Of a DNA stretch of 64,000 nt, positions 1-11,184 are shown in pieces. Both the position numbers and the translations under genes were made by a program. The DNA is from Panicum virgatum. Its lineage: Eukaryota; Streptophyta; Magnoliopsida; Poales; Poaceae. The notes below the pieces were generated by a model. That model was not told the origin of the DNA. It was given only the letters and a program-made list of their open reading frames with translations, and did no database searches. How positions within the stretch are numbered: the first letter of the stretch is position 1; each line of letters starts with the position of its first letter. The stretch lies in assembly GCF_016808335.1 (NCBI RefSeq), contig NC_053142.1:45179674-45243673 (forward strand). The letters are read 5' to 3'.

Positions 1-490
1 GTTCATCAGCGAGGAGAACCCGTATGCGTGCTCTGTGATGTAGAACTTTTAATTAATTTTGCAGGTGGATCGTGCATGCCAACAATAATGCTATATTAGC
101 TCAAATTTTGCTTCTTGGCTCAGGTTGGTTAGTAGCTATATAAGGGTGCATTCTTCAGGTTATTCTCAGGGTGACATACTGAGATGTCAATTGACTGATA
201 ATCATGCGTCAGTAAGCGCAACATTTGAGATCAGGAAATTGTGACGCCTTAAGCTCTTAAAATGAGAAATGCTTGGGCACTGAAATGATTTAGCTATGCC
301 CTTCATCGTAACATTTGGCAGTATCGATTATGTAGATTACTATATTTGACAGTAACAAAGAAACAACTGTGTCAAGCTAGTTTGCTCGATTATTAATCGA
401 TTACAAACTAAAGAACATGTGCAGTCAACACACTGCAATCAGATTGCTTTTGTAAACAAGCTTTCATTTAGGCTCATACCTTCTAAACGG

Positions 491-551
<61 letters not shown>

Positions 552-628
552 TAATATCAGCAGCTATATATAGATAAATTCTGTTATAACTTTAACCTAT
601 GACTATATTTAAGTTAGCAGCAAATTAA
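1..628. other. Intergenic, no gene seen
   Basis: AT-rich sequence with a long (AT)n run at 493-550. I see no supported coding region, RNA gene or transposon terminus before the LINE target duplication at 629. Confidence 0.6.
493..550. repeat. (AT)n microsatellite
   Basis: Uninterrupted AT dinucleotide run of about 57 bp, read directly. Confidence 0.97.
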
Positions 629-641
629 AGATTAGGGTGCC

Positions 642-930
642 CCAAACACAGACCTAGACTGGTGATCCAACATTCTTCTATTGCGCTCAAGCCAGATCGC
701 TCACCTCGGGTCTTGAGGATGAGGCTGTCACTTGGGGTCTAGCTGGTCACTGCTCGATTACTTCTTTTGTTGTCGCCCTCGGTAGATCATTTGGTCGCTT
801 TTTAGTTCATATGTAATTTTTTACAGATGTTTTCGAGCTTTGGGCCCCTGTTCCAAAGCTAGTATTTGTTCTGGTGACTTATTTTTTTTCTTCTTAATGA
901 AAAACGTGCTCAGGCACGGTCGCGAAAAAA
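642..930 (+). mobile_element. 5'-truncated L1-type LINE 3' end
   Basis: The segment ends with a plant LINE-type 3' tail (CTTCTTAATGAAAAACGTGC, then a run of A at 925-930). It is bracketed by a perfect 13-bp direct repeat AGATTAGGGTGCC at 629-641 and 931-943, extendable by A residues. A long variable target duplication plus a poly(A) tail and a missing 5' end is the signature of target-primed reverse transcription. Only about 290 bp of 3' sequence remain; no RT or endonuclease coding is left. Confidence 0.85.
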
Positions 931-943
931 AGATTAGGGTGCC

Positions 944-3033
944 ATTATTTTCTAGCTGTTTGAAACCACCATTTTTTTTAAATCACCAATTCACCATCAA
1001 TCATAAGCCCTTGGATCAAATCCAACCACCTGATGAATTGATAAGTAGTTGCCTAGTTGGGCGTTGATTCTAAAAGAGAAAATTAAAGTAAAGTTGGTTT
1101 CAAACAATTGAAAAAAATGCCAAAACTGTTAGGATTATGAATAGATCTGATAAGATCATTATTTATTGCAGTGATGAGAGCCCATATAGTTTTCGATCTG
1201 ATACCGAGTAGAGTTTAAAATAGTCACTATAATATTCAATTCAAGGCTTCAAGCACATGTGCACAACAGAGGGTTTCAATTAGTTCAATCTAGGATCAAA
1301 GATGAAACTGTTTCATCAATAGATATATGTGTAAAGAATCATGAGAGCAACGATTATCAACGCATGGACATACAAAGAGACAGCATAGTACAATATAACA
1401 CCCACAGAGAAATAGTGCTATTAGCTAGAGTTGGCAGTAATTAGATATTCTTTGCAGGAAAAAGATGGTCAGTGATTAACCTTCTACATTTTTCAGTTGT
1501 TTCATTAACAGAGTTCATGCAATAGAAGTCAAATATACGTGCCCATAGACTGAAGTAGGTAAGATAGTGCTACACATGTACATTCTTCATTGAATTGCCT
1601 TCATCATTTTTCAGATGAATTAATTATTAATTGTTCAAACTCAAATTATTCTCAACAGATCTAGCTAGTATATGCAGTTTTAAGAACTCAAGTTATTTGG
1701 TGCCAGTTTGTTTGCCCCTAATCAAGGTATAACAAGCTTAGAATTGAACACAACCACTACAAATTGTTGGATGCAGTTTTAAGAACTCATCATTAGGGTT
1801 AATAAGGAACGGAAACCTCAATATACAATTCAGCATGGAAGAAAAGAAATTGGACTGCATGTCTCAGTTTGGTTAATAATTAGCACATAAGCATGTTATT
1901 TCAAGACAAGCTGAACGTTACCAAGGTGCACACACCATCAAATTCTATAGGAATGATGTAGAGTAGGAATTAAGCTAACCATTCACTGGTTCTAAGCTCT
2001 GAACAGCGATGCAGCTACACAATCCAAAGAGGCCGTACCAAACACTAGATACCATATGTCGTCAGTGAAAACCTTATGAATCTTTGAATGTCCAAGTCCC
2101 AAGAGCTTGGGGAAACTAGCAATCTAGTTTCTTTTATTTCGACAAGCATCTTGCAATCTACGCATATGAGACAACAAAGAACAAGGGCAGTATAGACAGG
2201 CAGAGAGACTTGTGAGCATTCCCCATGCATGAGCTTGCTTTGCGAGAGGCAATTTACTAGCAGAATTGAGTATGCATGCTAGCTTTGTGATGTTTAAACA
2301 AAGGAAAAGCGTGCACACGTGTGAGCAGAAAATTGTGTGGTAACTTGTGACGAAGCAGTTCCCAGACTACTCCCAAATAAATTTAGAAGAACCAGAAGAA
2401 ACTGATTGACGATACGATCAATAATATACTATACACATATCACTAATTGTTGTTGTACACGCAGGCAGGTAACACCTTTGTATAACTCAAAAAACAATTG
2501 CCCAAAAGCATGCACAACACATCTAGCTAGCAGCAACATGATGATAAAGTAAGAACTGACAGCTTAAGACACTTAGAATACGCTAACTTTTCTTAACACA
2601 ATTTGGTTGAAAGCGAATCTCTCATCCAGAGGAACAAGAACAACAAGAACCCCAGGCATGGAAACATCGAGTAACACACAAGTCACACATGCATCTGGAG
2701 AACAGATTAAATTAAAGGCTACTTATTAAAAAGCCAGATTAAAAATTAAGACAAGCAAGGGTACACCACAAATTAATTAAGTTGCAAGAGACACGAGAGA
2801 AGAAAACGAAAAGAAGGATGAACAAGGAAAAGACATAATCAGAGAGACCGAGCAAACACTACGAAATTGTACAGAGATCGAGATAGAAATGGTAGATATC
2901 CTTGCAAGCATGCGTGCGCTAACCTTCTGCAAGCCTGCCTTCATCAACCCTTGTGCCGTTCACTGCTTTCTTCTTGCCATCTCCTGTTGTCACACACCGT
3001 ACCTGAATTATACCCCCCATGGATTACTTGTCA
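944..3033. other. Intergenic, downstream of AHL gene
   Basis: AT-rich. The only structure seen is a 19-bp direct repeat (ATGCAGTTTTAAGAACTCA) at 1672-1690 and 1771-1789. The part next to 3033 probably holds the 3' UTR of the minus-strand AHL gene. Small ORFs here look random. Confidence 0.5.
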
Positions 3034-3969
3034 TCAGAACGGTGGTGGCCGTGCACCAGCCCACCCATGGCCATCGGCACCAGGCGGGAGCTGTGATCCG
3101 CCACCGGCCATGTTGTGGAGCGGCAGGTTGAAGAAGGGCAGGCCGGCAGCCGACGGGTCGGGAGGGAACGGCGGGCCACCGCCCATGCCTCCTGCGCCAT
3201 CGGCACCGCCGGGCGGCTGCATCTGGAGGCCGGGTGGAGCTGCCTGGGCCTCCTCCTCCTCCAGTGGGAGGCGCTCGTAGGCGACGTTGGCGAAGGACGC
3301 GGCGATGACGATGACGGGGCCCGCGGCGTAGAGCGCGCCGACGACGTTCCCGCCGACGACCTGCCCCTGGCCCCCCGCGAGGAAGATGGTGAGGCTGGTG
3401 GCGCCGGGGGGTGCCGGCGGAGGGAGGAAGGAGCCCGAGAGCGACAGGATCTCGAACCTCCCGTGCAGCGTCACGACGGCGCCCGTCGGCGCCGACGGCT
3501 GCCGCAGCGTCACGTTGGTGACCACGCCGCTGCCGCTCAGCACGCAGACGCCGCGCTGCCGCCGGCGCGCGTACGTGGAGACGGACTCGAACACGTCGCA
3601 GCCGCTCCCGACCTCCAGGATGTGGGCGCGCAGCGTGTTGGCGCTCTCCCGCGTGATGATCACCGGGGGCTTGGGCTTGTTCTTGGAGCCCGGTGGGCGC
3701 CCGCGGGGCCGGCGGGCTACCATCTCGCCGTTCCCGCCGCTGCCGCCGCCCGGGGCATCTCCAGCTGGGCCGGATGAGGATGACCCTCCGTCGTGGTCAC
3801 CGTAAGGCCCGCCGTTGTTGCTGTTGCCGCCGCCGCTGCCATTGGGGTCGTCGTCGGAGGGCTCCGGCTGCTTACTGGCGTAGTTGTGCTGCAGCTGGAG
3901 GTCGGGGTGAAGGTGGTGGAGCTGGTGGACGTAGCGCGTCGCGGCGGTGCCGAGGTCGAGTCCCGCCAT
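3034..3969 (-). CDS. AT-hook motif nuclear-localized (AHL) protein
   Basis: Predicted 311-residue DNA-binding protein of the AHL family, nuclear factors that bind AT-rich DNA in the minor groove and regulate growth and development. One AT-hook lies at residues 86-102 (core [12 protein letters not shown]). It is followed directly by a PPC/DUF296 domain, about 107-235, containing the G-R-F-E-I-L core at 170-175 that PPC domains use for trimer formation and partner binding. One hook plus this motif order is the type-I (clade A) pattern. The N-terminus is His/Gln-rich, then Gly/Ser/Asn-rich; the C-terminus is Gly/Pro-rich. The start M-A-G-L-D is the first Met of the open frame and fits the family. 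It is intronless, as clade A AHLs usually are, and stands alone. The opposite strand is open only because of GC bias. The closest paralogue cannot be named. Confidence 0.93.
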   Translation of the reverse strand: MAGLDLGTAATRYVHQLHHLHPDLQLQHNYASKQPEPSDDDPNGSGGGNSNNGGPYGDHDGGSSSSGPAGDAPGGGSGGNGEMVARRPRGRPPGSKNKPKPPVIITRESANTLRAHILEVGSGCDVFESVSTYARRRQRGVCVLSGSGVVTNVTLRQPSAPTGAVVTLHGRFEILSLSGSFLPPPAPPGATSLTIFLAGGQGQVVGGNVVGALYAAGPVIVIAASFANVAYERLPLEEEEAQAAPPGLQMQPPGGADGAGGMGGGPPFPPDPSAAGLPFFNLPLHNMAGGGSQLPPGADGHGWAGARPPPF

Positions 3970-4301
3970 GGTTCTCTGCTAGCTCATGTACTGATGTAGC
4001 TAGCAAGCAAAATTTAAAAACTAGAAAAGCAGGGGGAAAAAGAGAAAAAATACTCAAATTGCAACAGAGTGGTGTTTTGTTTTTAGGTTAAAAGGAAGTG
4101 TTGGAAAAGGAAGCAATGATTTTTAAAGAGGGGGATTGTTTATGATCCTGCCTGTTTTAAAAGTTTTGGACGCAGAAAGAAGCAAACGGGGAAGAAATTA
4201 AAAAACCAAACAAGTGAGTGCCTGCATATGGAGGAGAGAACGAACACCAACAGGGGCAGCAGAGAAGAGCTGTGTGCTATGACTATGAGCAGGGTAGGAG
4301 A

Positions 4302-4334
4302 AGGAGGAGGAGGAGGAGGAGGAGGAGGAGGAGG
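4302..4334. repeat. (GGA)n trinucleotide repeat in AHL 5' flank
   Basis: About 11 GGA units on the plus strand, read as TCC/CCT on the AHL sense strand about 335-365 nt upstream of its ATG. Pyrimidine-rich 5' leaders are common in plant genes, so this probably lies in the 5' UTR or proximal promoter. A palindrome CCACAT-AAAATA-ATGTGG lies just upstream (about 4433-4450) and contains an AT-rich TATA-like core on the minus strand. Confidence 0.9.
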
Positions 4335-4489
4335 AGAGAAAGGGAAGCTATGAAGGGGGAAGGGGGAGCACAGGAGGAGGATGGGAAAGAGAAGGGTTTG
4401 AGATGTTCTTCCAACCAGTGGTAGGAGGAGCACCACATAAAATAATGTGGGGGAGGAGGAGAGAGTTGGGAGAACAAATTCTTGTGCAT

Positions 4490-5599
4490 CCTTTGCAGCT
4501 AGCTACGGACAAAGAGATAGGGCTATGACACTGACTCGTGGACCACCATATTCTGGGGCCTACGCGTCAGTTTCGCAGGGGTCCTACATGATGGTGACAA
4601 GGGAGGCTTCGGAGAAAGAGAGATGGAGCGGGAGGAACTATGATGCACAAATGTGATGCATGGTGATAGCGATGGCTTAGCGTGTCCGTCGCAAGATTAT
4701 GCTAATTAACCAGGGTTAAGTGCCTAAACCCATAGTTTAGGACCACTAATCCCTGCTGGGTTAATGCGAATTGGTATGGAGGTTGTTCATGACTACACTC
4801 TGGTGGGGCCCATGCCAGCGCGTGCTGCGGTCTCGGATTGATTGCACGGAGTTTGGTCTAACCCTTCATGAGTTAGTATGAAGAACAGTAATAGTACGCA
4901 GAAGTATTGTGCACTATTCGGAGTTAATTTCAAACTGATTTCACAAATGTTATATTTCATTGGCATCTCTATATATCATCAAACAGTGAGATCACACTAT
5001 CATTTATATTCCACTACAACATTAATTAGTTATAATTTAGTTTTCACTTTTCTTCATGATCTGCTGTTGACTTGAGTTTTCAAACGCAAACACATGAACA
5101 ACAAACAAAACTCTATTACTTTTATCAAAATCTGAGGTTTCGTGGGTAGAGATAATTGCATGGTTGCCTCCCATTTTGAAGCCTAATTATGAGTTTGCCT
5201 TGATTACTTTCACTTTTTTGCACAATCACCCACACCAATTATTGTTTTCAAAAAGTTAGCGAACGATGAGCAGTAGTGAAAACATTATTAGAAACACAGT
5301 AGTTAGAAAACATTTTGAAGCGGGGAGAAAGCATGCAAATGCCCCTAATTAGTATTGACTCTCGATTGAGAACTAGAGAGCCAAAAACTGGTCCAAAAAA
5401 GAAGATAATACAACCTGAACAAAGCTTACGCACATTTAACACCACAACAGTTAAGTTTTGGTCCAATAATTTGTCAGTATTTAAGGCAGCAACCTTTATT
5501 AATATATGTACTTTTGACCACCACTATTGCATTGACTTGTAGCTAGGCAGCTAATTAAAGTAGTTGAAATGGGATTATTAGGGGCATGGTTTAGCCTAG
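4490..5599. other. AHL upstream region, no other gene seen
   Basis: Mixed-composition promoter-side sequence turning AT-rich. I find no convincing ORF, transposon terminus or RNA gene. Confidence 0.5.
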
Positions 5600-5602
5600 T
5601 TA

Positions 5603-5787
5603 GGCCAATTTCAGTGGGAGTGTCATAGATATTAAATTTGCTAATATGTACCAATAGTATGAGGAGAGAGAAAAGAAGAGTGTCATGAAATGTGAGAGGA
5701 GTGTCATCACCATGACACTCTACTGGCACAGTTCTTAAGATTTCAGTCTAGATAACTGTGTCGATGACACTCCCACTAAGCCTGGCC
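5603..5787. mobile_element. Tourist-like MITE (PIF/Harbinger type), TSD TTA
   Basis: A 185-bp element with 24-bp imperfect terminal inverted repeats: left GGCCAATTTCAGTGGGAGTG and the reverse complement of the right GGCCAGGCTTAGTGGGAGTG, both continuing TCAT. TTA is duplicated at 5600-5602 and 5788-5790. A 3-bp TTA duplication is the hallmark of PIF/Harbinger-mobilised Tourist MITEs. No coding capacity. Confidence 0.85.
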
Positions 5788-5790
5788 TTA

Positions 5791-6658
5791 GGCATACACA
5801 CGAGTCTTATTAGACAACACACAGCACATGTGTGCTGCATGTGTAGAGGCATATATATGAGATCTATCTGTGCCATTGCCTTCAGCATAAAAATTGTGTT
5901 TACAAATTGATAGATGCATTTTTAATTGTCGAATTGTCCTTTCTAGCATAGTTTTTGATAAGAGCATTTAAAACTAGATTATATATATAGTATGCTAGTA
6001 ATAAACTATGTCAGGTCAAATGGATGACCCATATCATCCTCACTCTTAACTTATTTTTATATGCACAAATCTTATAACTGTAACCAGCATGCCAGTACTT
6101 TCACTAATCACCACGTATGATGACTTGAATACTTTGGAAGCTAGACTACTTTTTACCATCTTTTCATGACACCAATTAACATGAGTAACCTCACCTGGTT
6201 TGGCCAAAGTTGCAACATCTTTTTTAATGCTTGTCCTTGATCTTTTGGAGAGATCCGTTCTATTCAACAAATCAACGTGGTAGTTTTCAACTGCATGGTG
6301 ATACATAGAATATTGTACGTGTGCTGAACTTTTCATTATATTAAATAAAATAGGCTATTATACAGGAAGGAAGCATGGATAGTTTATGCTCTGTCAAGTT
6401 GTGTTAGTTTCATTGTTTATATAACTAAAATATACAAAGCAATCATGTAACTTTATGACAAATGAGGACAGATCGTGCAGCCATGGTTGGTGTTATGATA
6501 AGCAGCATTAAAAATCTACAATCAACTAGCCTGTTCTCTGCCATATGCACTAACAGACTCTAATAACATAAATGTAACATACCAATAATAGTATATCTCA
6601 AATTCTCAATAATATATTATTCCATGATCTAACTTGTACTGTTTTTGGATATGGATCG
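5791..6658. other. Intergenic, no gene seen
   Basis: AT-rich sequence without recognised features. A 96-codon minus-strand frame at 6046-6336 has no recognisable motif and is probably chance. Confidence 0.5.
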
Positions 6659-6770
6659 ATGTGTGTGTGTGTCTATATATATATATATACATATATATAC
6701 ATATATATATATACATATATATATATACATATATATATACACACACATATATATACATATATATATATAT

Positions 6771-6867
<97 letters not shown>
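6659..6867. repeat. Compound (TG)n/(TA)n/(CA)n microsatellite
   Basis: About 200 bp of alternating TG, TA and CA dinucleotides, ending in a pure TA run of about 80 bp that abuts the repeat element starting at 6868. The Tyr/Ile-only reading frames here are not genes. Confidence 0.97.
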
Positions 6868-6868
<1 letters not shown>

Positions 6869-7616
6869 GGCGAGGCTAAAATGCAACAAGGTGCATTTGT
6901 TATCGCAAATGCACAGACCCTCCACCGGTCTCGCCAACCAACTACAGCTCAATCCCGCCACTCACCAGAAAGCATGCATGCAGAGAATCTTTTGTTGATT
7001 CGGATCGAAAAATGCAATATCTCTTAAACCGTAGCTTCAATTTCAGATTTGTTTGCATCAGGTCATTGGAAAAAATGTGCTTACCAAAACGAGATCCATG
7101 AAGACTATATTTGATGAACTTTTTTTTTCAAGTATGTAATTGCAACATCACTATACTAAGAGTTGCTAGCATAGCTACATTACAATTGCAACTTGGCTAG
7201 CATAGCTAAGAGACTACATCACTATACTAATTGCAACTGAGAGACTACATCAATTGCAATTGGAAGAATAGGTCAATTGCAATTGGGCGGAACTAATTGC
7301 AACTGGGTGCGAACACATTGCAACTAGCCACGAGCCGGTTGCAACTCAGACCGACCTGGTTGCAACTGAACACAAACCAATTGACTCTCAGACCGGTATC
7401 AATTGCAACTGGACACGAACTGATTGCAACTCAGACAGATCCGATTGCAACTGACGTGAACTGGTTGCAACTCGGACTGACCCGATTGCAAGTGGATGCG
7501 AACCGGTTGCAACTGGACACAATCCAGTTGCAACTAGAACGGTCATAGTAGTTGCAACTTAGAGGGTGGGTGCATTCTCTATACAGAATGCATCCAGGTG
7601 CATTATACCATAACAC
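6868..7616 (+). mobile_element. Microsatellite-associated non-autonomous element, copy 1
   Basis: Begins CGGCGAGGCTAAAATGCAAC right after a TA microsatellite and ends ...CATAACAC before TATATATG. A second copy with the same two ends lies at 55410-56410. Near the 5' end is a hairpin with arms GTGCATTTG/CAAATGCAC; near the 3' end is a hairpin at about 7567-7595 with arms GGTGCATTCT/AGAATGCATCC. The middle (7139-7555) is an irregular array of TTGCAACT-type units about 20-24 bp apart. No coding potential. Placement inside dinucleotide repeats recalls rice Micron elements; a Helentron-type non-autonomous element with internal repeats is an alternative. Orientation is assigned relative to copy 2 only. 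Confidence 0.7.
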
Positions 7617-8732
7617 TATATATGTGTGTGTACTTCTTAATTCCACAACTTTTCTACAAAACTTTTGTTAATTTAGTTGCATAGAGGTCTAGCAAGATTA
7701 GGGAAGGGATAACTAGATTACAGAACCCTGTACCACCATGAAACATTGCATAATTTAATATGTCTTAACTTAACTGGTGTTTAGTAGAATTTATAACTTT
7801 TCCTTAAGGTATATATATGTAACATCCCAAAAATCCATAAAATTTAATCACGCGCTAAGTAATTTTCAAAATTATTTTTTTCGTCGTTGAACTCGAGATC
7901 CTCCTAAAGCCCTAAACCCTAGATTCCGGAAACTTCTCCCTGTCCCGAACACCCGATGTCTCATCTCCTTTTTCCCGCTCCGCGCGATGCGCTGCGTGTC
8001 GCCCGAGAACGCGCGCGTGGCCGACCAGCCCACGGTCGCCGCCGCGGATTTCGCCGACACACTCTCTCTCTCTCTTGCTCTCCCCCTCTTTTTCTTGTTC
8101 CCTCCTTTTTCCTTTTTCCATTTTTCTTTCCTTTTTCTATTTTTTCCTTTTCTTTTTTCTTTATTTTTCGTTTCTCCCCCTCCTCCCTTCTCTTTCTCCC
8201 TCCTCTGCCTCGCTCCAGTGCGCCCCCTCCGAACGCCCGCTCGCCCCCTGACCCGTACCCCGCCACTGGCCACCTCCCTCCTCCACGCGCTGGCCGACCC
8301 CACGCGCTTGCCTGCTGCCACTCGCGCGCGCCCTGCCCATGTGCTCGCCGCCGCCACGCGAGCCGCTGCTGCACGCGCCCGGCGCGCCGAGAATCGACGC
8401 CGCGTGCCCCGCTGTGCCCACGAGCGCACCCTTGCCCGCGCCCGCGCACGCGCTGAGCTCGCCCGGCCCGGCCACCGCCGCGCGGCCGCCTTCCGCTCAC
8501 CCCCCGCACGCCCTCGACGCTCACGCCGCTCGGCGACAAGCACAGCGTCCGGCCCCCCATGTGCCACAGTGCGCGGCGCACCGCTCGCAGCTGCCCAAGG
8601 GGTCATGTCACCCCTGTGCCGCCGCGAATCGGGCTGCCGCGGCTCCAATCGCCATTAATGGCGCCCGCGCCGCTCGCCGGCCGCCACCGCCGCGCTCAAC
8701 CCCCCCCCCCCCCCCCACCGCCTCTCGCGCCC

Positions 8733-8740
8733 TATAAAGG
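8733..8740 (+). promoter_or_regulatory. TATA box of LTR D
   Basis: TATAAAGG inside a GC-rich region of the solo LTR, followed by a GC-rich leader. It is the best promoter candidate for transcripts reaching the mini-ORF downstream. A possible first-exon donor GAG|GTAGTT lies at 8897-8898. Confidence 0.55.
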
Positions 8741-9624
8741 AACCCCCAACGTCACTTCCCCGCTCCACGACCGCCTCCATCGTAGCTAGCCCCTTTTGAG
8801 CTACAACAGCGCCGCCGCCGCGATCCTGCTCCGCCCACCGCGCCTGCTCCCGTGGCTGGCCCGCTCCGCCGTCTCCCTGCTCAAGCCAAGGGCCGAGGTA
8901 GTTGCCCTGGCCCTCCCTCTTCCTTTTCCCCACGACCACTCCCCCTGAGCCACCCTTGCCTGCGCCGCCCATGGCCACCGCTCGCCGCCACAACCATGGC
9001 CGCCGCGCCCCTTCCTGCAGACCCCCTTCCATGAAATTGGAGAGGGGAATCAACCCCCATGGCCCCACCTGTCTTTTCCCCATGACTCCGGCCGCCTTCG
9101 AGCCCCCAGGCCACTGGACTAGGGCCGCCGCCGGCATACGCCGCCCTCCCCTACTTCTCAGCGCGGGGGAAGGAAGAAGATAGGGCACTTTTGCCCATAA
9201 CCCCCTCCCCTCCACCATTTTTAACCATTTTGCAAAAGAAACCCCCCCTTCTGTTATATTTCAAAATAAACCCTTCCACCATATAAAACTAATTATAAAT
9301 AAACCCCTACACCATTTCAGTATGTCCCAGATATTTCTAGAAATTACGATCAAGCCCTTCCACTCTCAGAAATAATCACAAATAGGCCCCTGGACTCTGA
9401 TTTAACCCCTAAGCCTTTATATAACCTATCATTTCATGCGCCAAACGACCTCGCATCGACCTAAAACTTTACCACGCCTCTTATGACATAGTTTTGTCCA
9501 TGCCACTAGGAAACCGCCCGAAAATGTTACTCCGAACTCCATATCTTAATTATTTCCGATTCAAGCTCAACGATAAACTTTTATTTCTTTTTCTTGATTG
9601 TGTGTTTGTTTGTATGCGTCATAG

Positions 9625-10913
9625 ACCACGGTGTGAATGAAGGAGAGCCCGATGACGCGCAGTACTGCGAGCAAGCGAACGAGGACCAATTCTGCGACCC
9701 CGAACCCGACGGACAGTGCTTCGATCAGGACCTCCCTGAAGGCTTCGAAGACGGCAAGTTCAATCCCATCCTTTGATGCATGCTTTTGTCCTAGTTTTTT
9801 TTATAAACACAACCTATTAGCCTGTTTTACAAAATTGCATATGTTTTGCTTGCTGAAAACACGGTTGGATAGCCACCCCTTGATTTGTTATAACCATTCA
9901 TTGACCACCTAGATTAATGTCTGATTTTGTTTGGACGTTAATCGCTGTTAGAACGCTTAGGATTTTATACACAATACAACTTGTTATATAAAGAAAAGGT
10001 GTGCGTGTGTGGGAAGGATAAAAGTGGATTTTCGAAAGATGAGTCTAGACGGGATGGATGGCATTTCTGTGGGATTTGCTGTTTGGTGTGCTCGTGCCTG
10101 TGTGGCAGGGCAAGGAAGAGAGATATCCATCTTGTCACAACTAAGGACCGAGTTGGTGTGACATCTCACCTAACTACACTATCGTGCAAACCACTCGACC
10201 GTTGTATGGGCAACGGCTTAGCATAAATCGCACTAGTTAGTCTGATAGCCATCAGGAGAGCTGAGTGCAACGGGTGATCAAGGAGAAGGGATTAGCTCGG
10301 TGTGACTTATGCCCCGGTTAGAACCTCTGTGATAGGTCAATGACCCCTTGGTGCATCCCGTGATGGCTAGTCAGGTCTAGCTAAGGTGGGTAATGGCTTT
10401 GTTGGGATCAGCACCGACACTAAGGTGTTCGTGCTGTGGTACCCCACTTGTGGGTAAAGTTGCACACCTCTGCAGAGTTAAAACCTATTCGAATAGCCGT
10501 GCCCATGGTACTGGGCGAGTTACGGTGTGGTCACACAACTAGTGTTTATTCTGGGAAGGGATGGGTTGGCGCGAGTTGTTTTGGAAATGTGTCCGGCAGT
10601 TGTGCCGTGTGCTACGGCGGATGAGGAGTCCGGTAGCAGTCTTAAAACTTGGATCCTGTGTGGATCAACCCTTCGTGTTACTCGGTACAAGAAAACTGGT
10701 TTTGGAAATGCTTGCTTTCAAATGAACCCTTGCATAAAATATTGTTTTCCGCAAAAGCAAACCTTAACCTTATCATTGAATTACCCTGTGCATTATACTC
10801 TGTTTATTCCCCCTCCGTGGGTGTGATTGGACTTGCTGAGTACGTTTGTACTCACACCATTCTTTATTTTTACAGAAGAAGATCCAGACTTTGTACCTGA
10901 CGATGTTGAGTAG
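9625..10913 (+). CDS. Predicted spliced LTR-encoded acidic mini-protein (LTR D), 3' part
   Basis: Function unknown. Two exons are inferred. The acidic exon 9625-9753 (129 nt, rich in Asp/Glu/Gln, four Cys) follows a TAG acceptor (9623-9624) in phase 1. A GC-AG intron 9754-10875 has donor G|GCAAGT and acceptor TTTTTACAG. The terminal exon 10876-10913 ends in TAG and encodes E-D-P-D-F-V-P-D-D-V-E. The hairpin GAGTAC-GTTT-GTACTC (10838-10853) lies 22 nt before the acceptor. The first exon or exons must lie upstream in the GC-rich LTR and are not resolved. Support comes from the same exon order, phases, GC donor, hairpin and P..DF ending in three other LTR families in this window. The splicing is predicted, not observed. 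Confidence 0.5.
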
Positions 10914-11184
10914 GGGTACCGTACTGCACCCAGCCTTGCCTGTGGATTAGGGACACTCGCAGGAGATACCGCATGGCGCAATACTCTGATGACCCCCTTT
11001 TTGTATTTAACATCGTTGCGTGTGTGTCGATTGTAATCCTCACGATAGTGGCATTTCTCTGCTCACTACCGCGTAGAGTTGTACGGTAATGAACCATCTG
11101 ATATAATAAATGTGTCATCAGCCTCCTGGGACTGATGTTTGTATCACATTTAAGTCTTCTCTTATGAGGGGACGCTTCAATATA

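Larger units (their letters stand above)
7818..11179 (+). mobile_element. Solo LTR, Ty3/gypsy family D
   Basis: Starts TGTAACATCCC and ends GGGGACGCTTCA, with the 5-bp duplication ATATA at 7813-7817 and 11180-11184. It shares TGTAACATCCC...GCTTCA ends with element A. No primer-binding site, gag or pol adjoins it, so it is a solo LTR left by LTR-LTR recombination. At 3362 bp it is long. It contains a pyrimidine-rich stretch (8046-8206), a very GC-rich block (8200-9180), a TATA box at 8733, the spliced mini-ORF at 9625-10913, and the palindromes CTCTGCAGAG (10468-10477) and CTATTCGAATAG (10485-10496) shared with element A. Confidence 0.85.

Noticed and set aside
3115..4091. Plus-strand frames over the AHL gene
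   Set aside because: Shadows of the minus-strand AHL coding sequence caused by high GC at third positions.
6629..7027. Several overlapping frames of Tyr/Ile repeats
   Set aside because: They are translations of the TA/CA microsatellite.
7872..9218. Long open frames on both strands (up to 258 codons)
   Set aside because: They lie in the GC-rich part of solo LTR D, are Arg/Ala/Pro/Gly-biased on both strands and have no domain. Only the acidic exon downstream has cross-family support.
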